NCBI RefSeq assembly: GCF_009877435.1
Contig: NZ_WXEX01000004.1
Location: 62,001 to 126,000, forward strand
From: Heliomicrobium gestii
GTDB lineage: Bacteria; Bacillota; Desulfitobacteriia; Heliobacteriales; Heliobacteriaceae
Length of the DNA stretch: 64,000 bases
Direction: 5' to 3'
Position numbers and translations under genes: made by a program
The notes under the pieces: model-generated
Told to the model about the DNA's origin: nothing
Seen by the model: the letters and a program-made list of their open reading frames with translations, nothing else
Databases searched by the model: none
Part shown: one piece after another, positions 17,241 to 25,713 of the stretch
How the letters are laid out: each line of letters opens with the position of its first letter
Numbering within the stretch: the first letter of the stretch is position 1

Positions 17241-17829
17241 CGGCGGCCTCCTTCCAAAGCTGTTCTACCTGTTTTTTCATCTCCGGCAGGGGTTGTCCGG
17301 CGTCGATGAGCCGATCGGCTCGCTTGATCTTTTCTGCGAGAGGCATCTGAGCGAAGATGCGCGCCCTCGCCGCCGCCTCGTCAAGGTTGTCCCGTTCCAT
17401 GAGGCGGCGAACTTGGGTCACCTCGTCGACAGCCACCACCCAGATCTCTCCGGCCATGGCCTCCATGCCGGCCTCAAAGAGCAGGGGCACATCAAGGACA
17501 ACCACTTTTGCGCCTTGCCGGGCAAGCCGAGCCATCTCCTGTTCAAATCGCTCGATCACCTGTGGGTGGACGATCCCGTTCAAGCGCGCTCGCGCTTCCC
17601 CGTCGGCAAAGACGATACGCCCCAGCGCCGCCCGGTCAAGGTCGCCATCGGGACGAAAAACAGAGGGACCGAAGACCCTCTGAATGTCCCGCCAGGCCGG
17701 TTTCCCCGGCTCGACAACCTCACGGGCGACCACGTCGGCGTCGATGACAGCGGCGCCCAACCTTCTCAGGCAAGCAGCCACAGTCGTTTTCCCGGCAGCG
17801 ATGCCCCCGGTCAATCCGATCACTTTCAC
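17227..17829 (-). CDS. coaE: Dephospho-CoA kinase
   Basis: 200 aa. P-loop GLTGGIAAGKTTVA at the N-terminus, DADVVAREV and VLDVPLLFE in expected places. It catalyses the last step of CoA synthesis in the cytosol. In this organism it sits between ytaF and the lytic transglycosylase, in a block with polA and mutM, which is a common Firmicutes order. Confidence 0.96.
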   Translation of the reverse strand: MKVIGLTGGIAAGKTTVAACLRRLGAAVIDADVVAREVVEPGKPAWRDIQRVFGPSVFRPDGDLDRAALGRIVFADGEARARLNGIVHPQVIERFEQEMARLARQGAKVVVLDVPLLFEAGMEAMAGEIWVVAVDEVTQVRRLMERDNLDEAAARARIFAQMPLAEKIKRADRLIDAGQPLPEMKKQVEQLWKEAAGEVE

Positions 17830-17883
17830 GAGGCCCCTCCATTTCCATATTTATGCGCCGAAACGACGGTTTAGACAGCGCAG

Positions 17884-18627
17884 TCATGAAACGATTTTGA
17901 CAAAACCAAGCCCCATCAGGGCGAGACCTGCGCCGTAGGCGAGCCATGTTCCGCCGGCCCAGCGTGCCTGCAAGCGGCCAAAGTAGAGTCCGGCGCAAAC
18001 GAAGAACAGTTGCGTCAGGGCAACCACCGGCGGAGCGTACAGCGGCAGCGCCCCGACCATGGAAGCGCCAAAACCGGCGGCGAGGGCGTCCATGTTGAGC
18101 GCCAAGCCCAGAAGCAAGGCTTCCTGCGGTCCCAATTCGCCGGAACGGTCGAGGTCAGCCTGAGTCGGCTCACGCAAAACCTGGATGACCAGCCCGAAGG
18201 GTCGCAAGGTGATCGACAACACCTCTTCCGCTTTCACCTCCAGTGTCTCCTCAGCGGTCAACGCCGGCGCGCCGTAGCCCTCCTCGCAGGAACCAGCCAG
18301 TTCACCCGCGCCGGCTGGGCCGACGGGTGAGCTTTGGCCTCCTTGAGACCCCTTGCTCCGTTCTTCCCTGGCTACGTTGAAGACTTGAAAGAGGCCCAAC
18401 AAGATCAGAATGCCGCCGCCAAGCCGTCCGGCCCATTCGCCGGGAATCAACGCCGTCAAACCGTGTCCGGCGAGAAGGGCGATCGCCATCGCCAGAGCGG
18501 AACAGAAACTGATCACGAGTAGGGAACTCAAGGGAACGCCGATGCGCTTGAGTCCATAGGCCACCCCCGCTCCGAATCCGTCCAAACTCAAGGCGACTGC
18601 CAACCCCAACAACGACCATAACGCCAC
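17884..18627 (-). CDS. ytaF: YtaF-like sporulation membrane protein (MntP-related)
   Basis: 247 aa with about six helices in two halves. SLDGFGAGVAYGLK and NMDALAAGFGASMVG are the paired motifs of the MntP/YtaF superfamily; a variable hydrophilic stretch (about 88-140) separates them. YtaF proteins occur in spore formers near coaE, polA and mutM, as here. Transport of a cation such as manganese is possible but not shown by the sequence. Confidence 0.88.
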   Translation of the reverse strand: MALWSLLGLAVALSLDGFGAGVAYGLKRIGVPLSSLLVISFCSALAMAIALLAGHGLTALIPGEWAGRLGGGILILLGLFQVFNVAREERSKGSQGGQSSPVGPAGAGELAGSCEEGYGAPALTAEETLEVKAEEVLSITLRPFGLVIQVLREPTQADLDRSGELGPQEALLLGLALNMDALAAGFGASMVGALPLYAPPVVALTQLFFVCAGLYFGRLQARWAGGTWLAYGAGLALMGLGFVKIVS

Positions 18628-18696
18628 GATGGGTCCCTCCCGGGTTGCACATTTCCCGATATACTATGCGAACCCGGGAAAAGGTCCACTGAGGGG

Positions 18697-20700
18697 CTAC
18701 ATCGACTCGACGACAGCCTCCCATTCGGTATAGGCGTCGGTCAGTTCCTGGCGGACCTGTTCGTATTCCTCCTGGGTGCGGCGGGCCTGTTCGCCGTCCC
18801 GGTAGGTGCTCTCATCGGCCAATGCCTCGCTAAGGCTTTGCAGTCGCTCCTCCAGGCGAGCGATCCGTGATTCGGCCTCCTTCAGGGCCTGTTCCCTTTT
18901 CCAGGGATTGGTCAACTTCGGCCCGCCAGACTTGCCGGCGCCGCCGGTAGGGCTGGCGGCGCCGCTGCTGGCGCCTTGGTTGCCGGCATTGCCGGGCATA
19001 CCAGGGCGATCGCTCGTTTCCGCATTCGTCCGGGCCTTAGCCCCGGCGGCCCGCTGGGCCGCTTCTTTTTCCGCCGCTTCCCGCTCAGCCTTTTTGCTCC
19101 GATAATCGGAGTAGTTGCCCAGATACTGGGTGAAATGCCCATCGGCCAGTTCCAACACCCGATCGGCTAGGCGATCCAGGAAGAACCGGTCATGGGAGAT
19201 GACCAGAAGGGTCCCCGGAAAATCGGCCAGGGCCTCTTCGAGGGCCTCCTTGGCGCCGATGTCCAGGTTGTTCGTCGGTTCGTCGAGCAGAAGGAGATTG
19301 GCGCCTGTCAAAAAGAGCTGCGCCAAAACGAGCCGGCTCTTTTCTCCGCCGCTTAAGACGCCAACCGTTTTGAAGACATCATCGCCCCGGAACAAAAAGC
19401 GCCCCAGGAGGGTGCGCGCCTGCTCCTCCGTCATGGGTCGCATGGCGCGGATCGCTTCCAACAGCGTGTCGTTGTCGTTGAGGTGTTCCTGCTCCTGAGC
19501 ATAATAGGCGGGCTTGACCCGGAGGCCGAAGACGATATCGCCGCCGGCGGGTGGCAGTTCGCCGAGAAGAATCCGAAAGAGTGACGTCTTTCCGGCGCCG
19601 TTTTTCCCGAGTATGGCGATGCACTCGCCCCGCCGGACTGTCAGATCAAGGCCGGCAAAGAGCGGCCGGCCCGGATAGGCCGCTGCCAGATCGCGCAAGA
19701 CCAGGACCTGCTCGCTGCTGGACGTTTGGGGCACAAACTTGAGGTCCTGAAGGCTCATGCTCTCGACCGGCTGGGCGATCCGCTCCCGCCGGGCGAGCCG
19801 CGTCTCCCGCCCCCTCGCCTGCTTGGCGTTGACGCCAGCCTTGTTGCGCCGGATGTATTCTTCGATACGGGCGATCTCCGCCTGATCCTTCGCAAAGGCC
19901 CGCTTTTGCGCCAGCAGCGCCTCATCGCGGAGCTGCAAAAACCGCGAGTAATTCCCCGGGTACATGTCAAGGCAGCCTCGTTCCAGATGGAAGATGCGGC
20001 CGCAAATCTTGTCCAAAAAGTACCGGTCATGAGAGATGACGAGGACAGCGCCGCGGTAGTCGCGCAGGTAATCCTCCAACCATTCCGTCGCGCCGATATC
20101 GAGGTGGTTCGTGGGCTCGTCGAGCATCAGCAGGTCATAGGGCCGCAGGAGCAGGCGGGCCAGGGCGAGCCTTGTCTTCTGACCGCCGCTGAGCACCTCT
20201 GCCGGCAGGTTAAAATCGTCCTCCGTAAATCCGAGGCCGCGCAGGACGGAGCGGACTTTGGCCTCGGCGCCGTAGCCGCCCCCTTCCTCATAGCGATGAA
20301 GCAGGTCAGCATATTCGGCCATGACCTGCTCCAGGACCTTTTCGTCGGCCAGGGTGTCCGGGTGCTCCATCGCCTGTTCCAGGCGGCTGATCTCAGCGCG
20401 CATGGCCAGGATGTCAGCCAACTCCTCCAGGGCCGCCGCGAAGACCGTCTGGCCGGCCGGCGGGGTGCGCACCTGCTGGAGGTAGCCCACACGGACGCCC
20501 TGGGTCCAACTGAGAACGCCTTCGGCCGGCTCCTCCGATCCGGTGAGCACGCGAAAGAGGCTCGTCTTGCCTGCCCCGTTCGGTCCGACAAGACCGACCT
20601 TGTCCCCCTCGTGGATGATGAAGGTGACATTTTCAAAGACGCGTCGTGCGCCATAGTTGAGCGCCAGGTTTTTACTCTGTGTGATAATCCGGTTGCTCAT
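18697..20700 (-). CDS. ABC-F family ATPase
   Basis: 667 aa, no membrane segment. Two ABC domains: GPNGAGKTS, LSGGQKTRLALA and MLDEPTNHLD in the first; GKNGAGKTS, LSGGEKSRLVLA and LLDEPTNNLD in the second. The inter-domain linker (about 240-320) is rich in charged residues. A Gly/Ala/Pro-rich segment (about 545-600) leads to a C-terminal coiled coil. ABC-F proteins act on the ribosome E-site, in translation control or antibiotic protection; this YdiF/Uup-like layout gives no clear resistance type. It is 15 bases downstream of mutM. Confidence 0.93.
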   Translation of the reverse strand: MSNRIITQSKNLALNYGARRVFENVTFIIHEGDKVGLVGPNGAGKTSLFRVLTGSEEPAEGVLSWTQGVRVGYLQQVRTPPAGQTVFAAALEELADILAMRAEISRLEQAMEHPDTLADEKVLEQVMAEYADLLHRYEEGGGYGAEAKVRSVLRGLGFTEDDFNLPAEVLSGGQKTRLALARLLLRPYDLLMLDEPTNHLDIGATEWLEDYLRDYRGAVLVISHDRYFLDKICGRIFHLERGCLDMYPGNYSRFLQLRDEALLAQKRAFAKDQAEIARIEEYIRRNKAGVNAKQARGRETRLARRERIAQPVESMSLQDLKFVPQTSSSEQVLVLRDLAAAYPGRPLFAGLDLTVRRGECIAILGKNGAGKTSLFRILLGELPPAGGDIVFGLRVKPAYYAQEQEHLNDNDTLLEAIRAMRPMTEEQARTLLGRFLFRGDDVFKTVGVLSGGEKSRLVLAQLFLTGANLLLLDEPTNNLDIGAKEALEEALADFPGTLLVISHDRFFLDRLADRVLELADGHFTQYLGNYSDYRSKKAEREAAEKEAAQRAAGAKARTNAETSDRPGMPGNAGNQGASSGAASPTGGAGKSGGPKLTNPWKREQALKEAESRIARLEERLQSLSEALADESTYRDGEQARRTQEEYEQVRQELTDAYTEWEAVVESM

Positions 20701-20715
20701 AATTCCCTTTTCCTT

Positions 20716-21549
20716 TTATTTTTGACAGTTGGGGCAAAAATGGGTGCTCCGCCCGCTGCGTTTTTCTCGAACGATGGCGCCGCCGCAGCGACGGCAGAGG
20801 GCGCCTTCCCGCCCATAGGCCCACAGCTTTTCCTGAAACTCCCCTTTGCGTCCCTCGCCGTCGACATAATCGCGAAAGGATGTCCCCTTGGCGTCAATGC
20901 CCTCCTGGAGAACGGTGCGGATGCTGTCGTAGAGGCGGCGGCTCTCGGCCTCATCGAGGGAGTCGGCCGGCCGATCCGGGTGGAGAGCGGCCCGGGCGAG
21001 GGCCTCATCGGCGTAGATGTTCCCGAGACCGGCCAGGAAGGACTGGTCGAGCAGCAGCGGCTTCAGCTTGGTCTTGCGTTTCACCAGGGCGCCGTGAAAA
21101 AGGGCGAAGGAGAGATCGTCGGCCAACGGTTCGGGACCGAGCCGGCCCTTTCCCGGCTGCACCAGCGCCTCCGCCGTCGCCATGAGGGTCAAGGTGCCAA
21201 ACTGGCGCACATCAGCGTAGCGCAGCAAACTGCCGTCGTCCAAGCGGAAGACGGCATGGGTATGGGGCGGTTCCGGCGTTTCCCTTTCCTCCTTCCGGAG
21301 GTGGACGAGGCGTCCGGTCATACGCAAGTGGATCACAAGGGTCTCGTCACCGTCCAGGTGGATCAGCAGGTATTTCCCTCGTCGTCCTAATTCACGGATC
21401 TGTCGCCCCCGGAGGGCGTCGGCGAAAAGCGTGCCCGGCAGGGCAAAGGCGATTTTGGGCAGGCGCAGTTCTACATCTTCTATCGTCCGCCTCGATATCC
21501 GGCTCGCCAGGCTGCGGCGGACGGTCTCTACTTCCGGCAATTCGGGCAC
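20716..21549 (-). CDS. mutM: Formamidopyrimidine-DNA glycosylase
   Basis: 277 aa. It starts with MPELPEVETVRR (catalytic Pro after Met removal, then Glu). The beta-strand lysine (GRRGKYLLIHLD), H2TH region (LAGLGNIYADEALA) and C-terminal zinc finger (CRRCGG and CPNC) are all present. It removes oxidised purines such as 8-oxoguanine. It lies 43 bases downstream of polA, a usual pairing. Confidence 0.97.
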   Translation of the reverse strand: MPELPEVETVRRSLASRISRRTIEDVELRLPKIAFALPGTLFADALRGRQIRELGRRGKYLLIHLDGDETLVIHLRMTGRLVHLRKEERETPEPPHTHAVFRLDDGSLLRYADVRQFGTLTLMATAEALVQPGKGRLGPEPLADDLSFALFHGALVKRKTKLKPLLLDQSFLAGLGNIYADEALARAALHPDRPADSLDEAESRRLYDSIRTVLQEGIDAKGTSFRDYVDGEGRKGEFQEKLWAYGREGALCRRCGGAIVREKRSGRSTHFCPNCQK

Positions 21550-21592
21550 TGGACAACCTCCGTTAGCGCGAAAAATCGATGTCAGGCGACGA

Positions 21593-24373
21593 TCACCCGG
21601 CCGAATAGGGTTTCATCTCATACCAGTTCGGCCCCGTCTTGACGTCCACCGTCAGCGGCACGTCGAGCCGGATCGTCTGTTCCATCGTTTCCTGGATGAG
21701 GGCGGCCGCTTCGGCGAGCTCTGCCAGCGGCGTCTCGAAGATCAATTCGTCATGGACTTGCAACAGCATGCGGGTGCGCAGCCCCTGCTTGACCAACAGG
21801 TCGGGGATGCGGACCATGGCCGCTTTGATGATGTCGGCGGCGGTGCCCTGGATGGGCGTGTTCATGGCCGCCCGCTCACCGAAATTCTGGCGGATTTTAT
21901 TTTTGACAAAGAGATCGGGCAGCCGCCGCCGCCGGCCCAGCAGGGTCGTCACATAGCCTTGCCGGCGCGCCTCGGCGATGATCTCGTCGATGTAGCCCTT
22001 GACGCCGTTGTAGCGTTCGAAGTAGCCGTCGATGTACTGGCGCGCCTCGGCGCGGAGCACCCCTAAGTCGCGGCTGAGGCCGAAGTCGCTGATGCCGTAG
22101 ACGATGCCAAAGTTGACCGCCTTGGCGCGCCGGCGCATCTCGCGGGTCACATTCTCCATGGGCACGCCGAAGACTTCGCTGGCGGTGCGGGTATGAATAT
22201 CCTGATTCTTGGCAAAGGCGTCCTTGAAGGAGGGATCACCGGAGAGGTGGGCCAGGATGCGCAGTTCGATCTGCGAGTAATCGGCGGCCAAGAGAGTCCA
22301 GCCGTCACTGGGGGCCACAAAGGCCTTGCGGATGCGGCGTCCCTGTTCGAGGCGAACCGGTATGTTCTGCAGGTTCGGTTCAGTCGACGAGAGCCGGCCT
22401 GTCGCCGTCACCGCCTGGTTGAAGCTGGTGTGGATGCGGCCGCCGTCACCGTCGATCAGGGGCAGCAGACCCTCTACATAGGTCGACTTGAGTTTCATCA
22501 GTTGTCGGTATTCCAGCACCTTGGGCACGATCGGGTGCCGGTCGGCCAGTTCTTCCAGAACCTCTACATCGGTGGAGTAGCCGGTCTTCGTCTTTTTGAT
22601 CACCGGCAGCCCCAGCTTTTCAAAGAGGATCTTGCCGAACTGCTGTGTCGAGTTGATGTTGAAGGTCTCACCGGCCAGATCATAGATATGGGCCTGCAAC
22701 CGGTGGATCTCGGCGCCCAGTTCGCCGGCCATCTCTTGCAGGACGGCGGGATTGACCTTGACGCCGGCCCATTCCATGGCGCCCAGGATCGGCGCCAGCG
22801 GCAGCTCCACATCGCGGTACAGGGCGCTCAATCCCTCTTCGCCGAGGCGCGCCTCCAAGGCCGGCATCATGTGAAAGAGCGCCGCAGCAGCGCGGGCCCC
22901 TTCCTCCGGCGCAAGGGCGTTGCGTCCGGCGTCAGCGTCGATTTTCCAACCGATCAAGTCGTGGGCCGACCGAGCCAAGTTGTAGCTGTTCGCGAGGGGA
23001 TCGAGCAGGTAGGCGCCGATCAGGCCGTCACCGTCGATCCCTTCGATCAAGGTGTCCTCCCGGCGAGCGAGCAGCCAGAGCGACTTGGCGTCAAAAAAGA
23101 GCTTGCGATGGTCCTTGGAGATCCAAAAGGGGCGGGTCGCCGCAAAGATCGCGCCCGGCTGGTCGATGACCCAGACGCGCGGCAATATCGGCAGGGCGTC
23201 TTTTCCCGCAGCGATGATGAGTTGTTTCAATTCGCCGGTCCGTGGCGAGCCGTCCCAGGCGGCCAGCACCGCCGTCCGGCATCCCGGTTCAGCGCCAAGC
23301 TGCATCAGTTCCGTCAACATCTGGCCGGTCGTCGCCTCATCGTCGACAAGGGTGAAGTCCACGGTGAGGGGCGCTTCCACCTCGACATTGACGGCTGTTT
23401 CGCCGGTTTTCCCCTCCTGTTGCGCTCCCGGTTCGGCAGGGAGCCCGCCAGCGCCGGCCTTCTCCTCCGTTCCGGCAAAGAGGCTGCCGCTTTCCGCCCC
23501 GTCCCCTTCCCCCTCGGGAAGGTGGCGCAGGAGGCTGCGGAATTCCAAGTCCTTATAGAGTTGACGCAACGCCGGGTAATCGGGCGCTGCCGCCCGGCAA
23601 GCCTCCCAATCGGGGGTAAGGGGAATATCGCATTTGATCGTCGCCAGTTCCTTCGAGAGAAAAGCCAGTTCACGATGGGTGGCCAGCTTCTCCTTCAGTT
23701 TCCCTTTCACCTCGTCGAGCCGTTCGTAGAGGCTGTCCATGTCGCCAAACTGTTCCAGCAACTTGAAGGCCGTCTTCTCGCCCACCCCCGGCACACCGGG
23801 GATGTTGTCGGAAGCGTCGCCCATGAGGCCTTTCCAATCGATCACCTGGCGCGGTGTCAAGCCGATTTTCTCCTTCAGCGCTTCCTCATCATAGCGTTCG
23901 ATCTCGCTGATCCCCTTGCGGGTGAAGAGCACCTCCACTCCGGGGGAAATCAACTGCCAGGCGTCGCGGTCGCCCGTGACGATCAAGCTGTATATCCCCT
24001 GTTCCCGGGCCTGGCAAACGAGGGCGCCGATGAGATCGTCGGCCTCAAAGCCCGCCTCCTCAAAGACAGGGATGCCCCAGGCGGCGAGGACCTCCTTGAG
24101 CAGGCCGAACTGGGGCCGCAGTTCATCGGGCGTCGCTCCCCGCTGGGCCTTATAGGCTTCATATCGCTGCGTCCGGAAGGTGACGCGACTTTTGTCGAGA
24201 CAGACGGCCAGGTGATCCGGTTGATAATCCCGGCGCAGCCGTTCGAGCATCGTCAAAAAACCGTAGACGGCGTTGGTGGGAACGCCCTGGGAAGAAGACA
24301 TGGGCGGCAGCGCGTAAAAAGCCCGATGAAGCAGGCTGCTGCCGTCGATGACCATAAAAACTGCATTGCGCAC
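21593..24373 (-). CDS. polA: DNA polymerase I
   Basis: 926 aa. N-terminal 5'-3' nuclease (about 1-300: VIDGSSLLHRAFYAL, EADDLIG, TGDRDAWQL, GVPGVGEKTA). The middle 3'-5' exonuclease-like region (about 330-510) lacks the usual acidic DxE pattern, so proofreading is probably lost as in other Firmicutes enzymes. The C-terminal polymerase (about 540-926) has DYSQIELR, RRRAKAVNFGIVYG and QVHDELIFE. A GTG start is taken because AAAGGAG is ten bases upstream; ATG at 24355 is an alternative. Confidence 0.97.
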   Translation of the reverse strand: MRNAVFMVIDGSSLLHRAFYALPPMSSSQGVPTNAVYGFLTMLERLRRDYQPDHLAVCLDKSRVTFRTQRYEAYKAQRGATPDELRPQFGLLKEVLAAWGIPVFEEAGFEADDLIGALVCQAREQGIYSLIVTGDRDAWQLISPGVEVLFTRKGISEIERYDEEALKEKIGLTPRQVIDWKGLMGDASDNIPGVPGVGEKTAFKLLEQFGDMDSLYERLDEVKGKLKEKLATHRELAFLSKELATIKCDIPLTPDWEACRAAAPDYPALRQLYKDLEFRSLLRHLPEGEGDGAESGSLFAGTEEKAGAGGLPAEPGAQQEGKTGETAVNVEVEAPLTVDFTLVDDEATTGQMLTELMQLGAEPGCRTAVLAAWDGSPRTGELKQLIIAAGKDALPILPRVWVIDQPGAIFAATRPFWISKDHRKLFFDAKSLWLLARREDTLIEGIDGDGLIGAYLLDPLANSYNLARSAHDLIGWKIDADAGRNALAPEEGARAAAALFHMMPALEARLGEEGLSALYRDVELPLAPILGAMEWAGVKVNPAVLQEMAGELGAEIHRLQAHIYDLAGETFNINSTQQFGKILFEKLGLPVIKKTKTGYSTDVEVLEELADRHPIVPKVLEYRQLMKLKSTYVEGLLPLIDGDGGRIHTSFNQAVTATGRLSSTEPNLQNIPVRLEQGRRIRKAFVAPSDGWTLLAADYSQIELRILAHLSGDPSFKDAFAKNQDIHTRTASEVFGVPMENVTREMRRRAKAVNFGIVYGISDFGLSRDLGVLRAEARQYIDGYFERYNGVKGYIDEIIAEARRQGYVTTLLGRRRRLPDLFVKNKIRQNFGERAAMNTPIQGTAADIIKAAMVRIPDLLVKQGLRTRMLLQVHDELIFETPLAELAEAAALIQETMEQTIRLDVPLTVDVKTGPNWYEMKPYSAG

Positions 24374-24457
24374 AGATTCGGTGCTCCTTTAATCGCGTAC
24401 TGAATCGAAGAATCAAGGTCTCCCAAAAGGTTCTCGCTGCATCTCCACAAACCCTGC

Positions 24458-25567
24458 TTAGGCCTGTTCCCTTTCAGAATCAATCGCCTCGCCCAGTTCC
24501 CGCCAGGGTAAAGCGGCAGCCTTGATCGACGGCTCACCGTCTTCATTGCCCTGGTAATAGACGACGACCAGATCATCGTCGACGACAGCGAGATCGGTAT
24601 ATCCCCCATCATAGGGATTTCCCTCATACATATCGAGCGTCAAGCCGCTGTTGCCGCTTTCGCGAGACGCGGCGTCTTCTTCATCGTCCCCCTGGTTTTC
24701 GCCGGCAGATCCGTTCGAGGAACAAACCTCCTGCTCCCAGCCTTCATTGGCGCGCAGAAGGCGGATCGCCACAGCGCTTTTCCGCTTTTCCCGCAGATCC
24801 CGGTAGGCGAGAGCGATGCCCTCCGGCAGGGAGACGGCCATGGGCGCGTGGGCTTTGGAAAAAATCCGTATCGGCTTCGACCAGCGCTGGAGATCGTCCG
24901 AATCGGCGAGCCAGATGCCGAAGGGGGCACTGTCCTGGCGGCTGAACATCCGGTAGCGGCTCCCGTCAAAGACGATGGTGCTTTCATTCAGGACAGCGCC
25001 GTCGATATTGCTGGGAAGATAGGACAAGACATCCCAGTGTTCAAAATCGTCGGTCACGATGACAAGGGGGCGGGTGAAGGTCTCGCCCTTCAGGATCCCA
25101 TAGGCGGGAAAGATGCAACCGGTGGGGCTTTTGATGGCCTTGCCATAGAAGACGATCCACTCGACCCCCTTCAGTTCGACGGCGCAGCGTTCGGTGAACC
25201 GGGGCTCGTCGGCGACGGAGACGAAGGCCGGACAGATCCTTCCCCGCAGGTATGTACGGGTGCAGAGGGTGAAGAGGTCCTCATCAAGGCGGGAGACAAT
25301 GGCGTCGATCTCGTTTTCGCTGCGGAAAACGACCTTGTCTTCGCCAACGTCAACAAAACCTTCCCCCCTGTCCGCATGCATCCGTTCCAGGAATTCACCC
25401 TTGTCCAGCCGCAGGCAGCGCACGGTTCCATCGACGCCGTGGCACTGGCGAGCGCTCGTCACCCCCTGGCGGTAGAAGATATAGACCCGGTCCCGGTGCT
25501 CCGTAAAGGTCGGAAAGGCGGAGTAGCGGTTTCGCTGCCTGGGCACAAGCGTTTTTCGCGCGATCAC
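24458..25567 (-). CDS. Unrecognised protein with sialidase/beta-propeller-like repeats
   Basis: 369 aa from a GTG at 25567, which has GGAGGGG six bases upstream; in-frame ATG and TTG codons lie a few residues before. No signal peptide. Repeated aromatic-Asp blade-like motifs (SAFPTFTEHRDRVYIFYRQG, VTDDFEHWDVLS, ADSDDLQRWSKPIRI, GGYTDLAVVDDDLVVVYYQG) suggest a five- or six-bladed propeller as in sialidase and glycosidase-like families. A short acidic low-complexity insert lies near residues 290-310. Catalytic residues cannot be assigned. It follows the fdhA terminator and precedes polA on the same strand. Confidence 0.5.
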   Translation of the reverse strand: MIARKTLVPRQRNRYSAFPTFTEHRDRVYIFYRQGVTSARQCHGVDGTVRCLRLDKGEFLERMHADRGEGFVDVGEDKVVFRSENEIDAIVSRLDEDLFTLCTRTYLRGRICPAFVSVADEPRFTERCAVELKGVEWIVFYGKAIKSPTGCIFPAYGILKGETFTRPLVIVTDDFEHWDVLSYLPSNIDGAVLNESTIVFDGSRYRMFSRQDSAPFGIWLADSDDLQRWSKPIRIFSKAHAPMAVSLPEGIALAYRDLREKRKSAVAIRLLRANEGWEQEVCSSNGSAGENQGDDEEDAASRESGNSGLTLDMYEGNPYDGGYTDLAVVDDDLVVVYYQGNEDGEPSIKAAALPWRELGEAIDSEREQA

Positions 25568-25651
25568 ATCGATCCCCTCCATGGTCAACAGCGCGCCTTC
25601 GGCTGTTCATTATCTACTGGTGATTATACCCCTTCGGTTTCATCCAAACGC

Positions 25652-25692
25652 AAAAAAAGCGCCTGGATCCGCGATTTTTTCGCGGCCCAGGC
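25652..25692 (-). terminator. Terminator after fdhA
   Basis: GCCTGG-TCCGCG and CGCGG-CCAGGC arms form a long hairpin with one mismatch. On the minus strand it is followed by GC and seven T. Confidence 0.85.
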
Positions 25693-25713
25693 TGTCGTCG
25701 GGAGAATGCCGGG

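Noticed and set aside
22193-24403. 736-codon plus-strand ORF opposite polA
   Set aside because: Antisense shadow of polA created by high-GC codon use; no family motifs.
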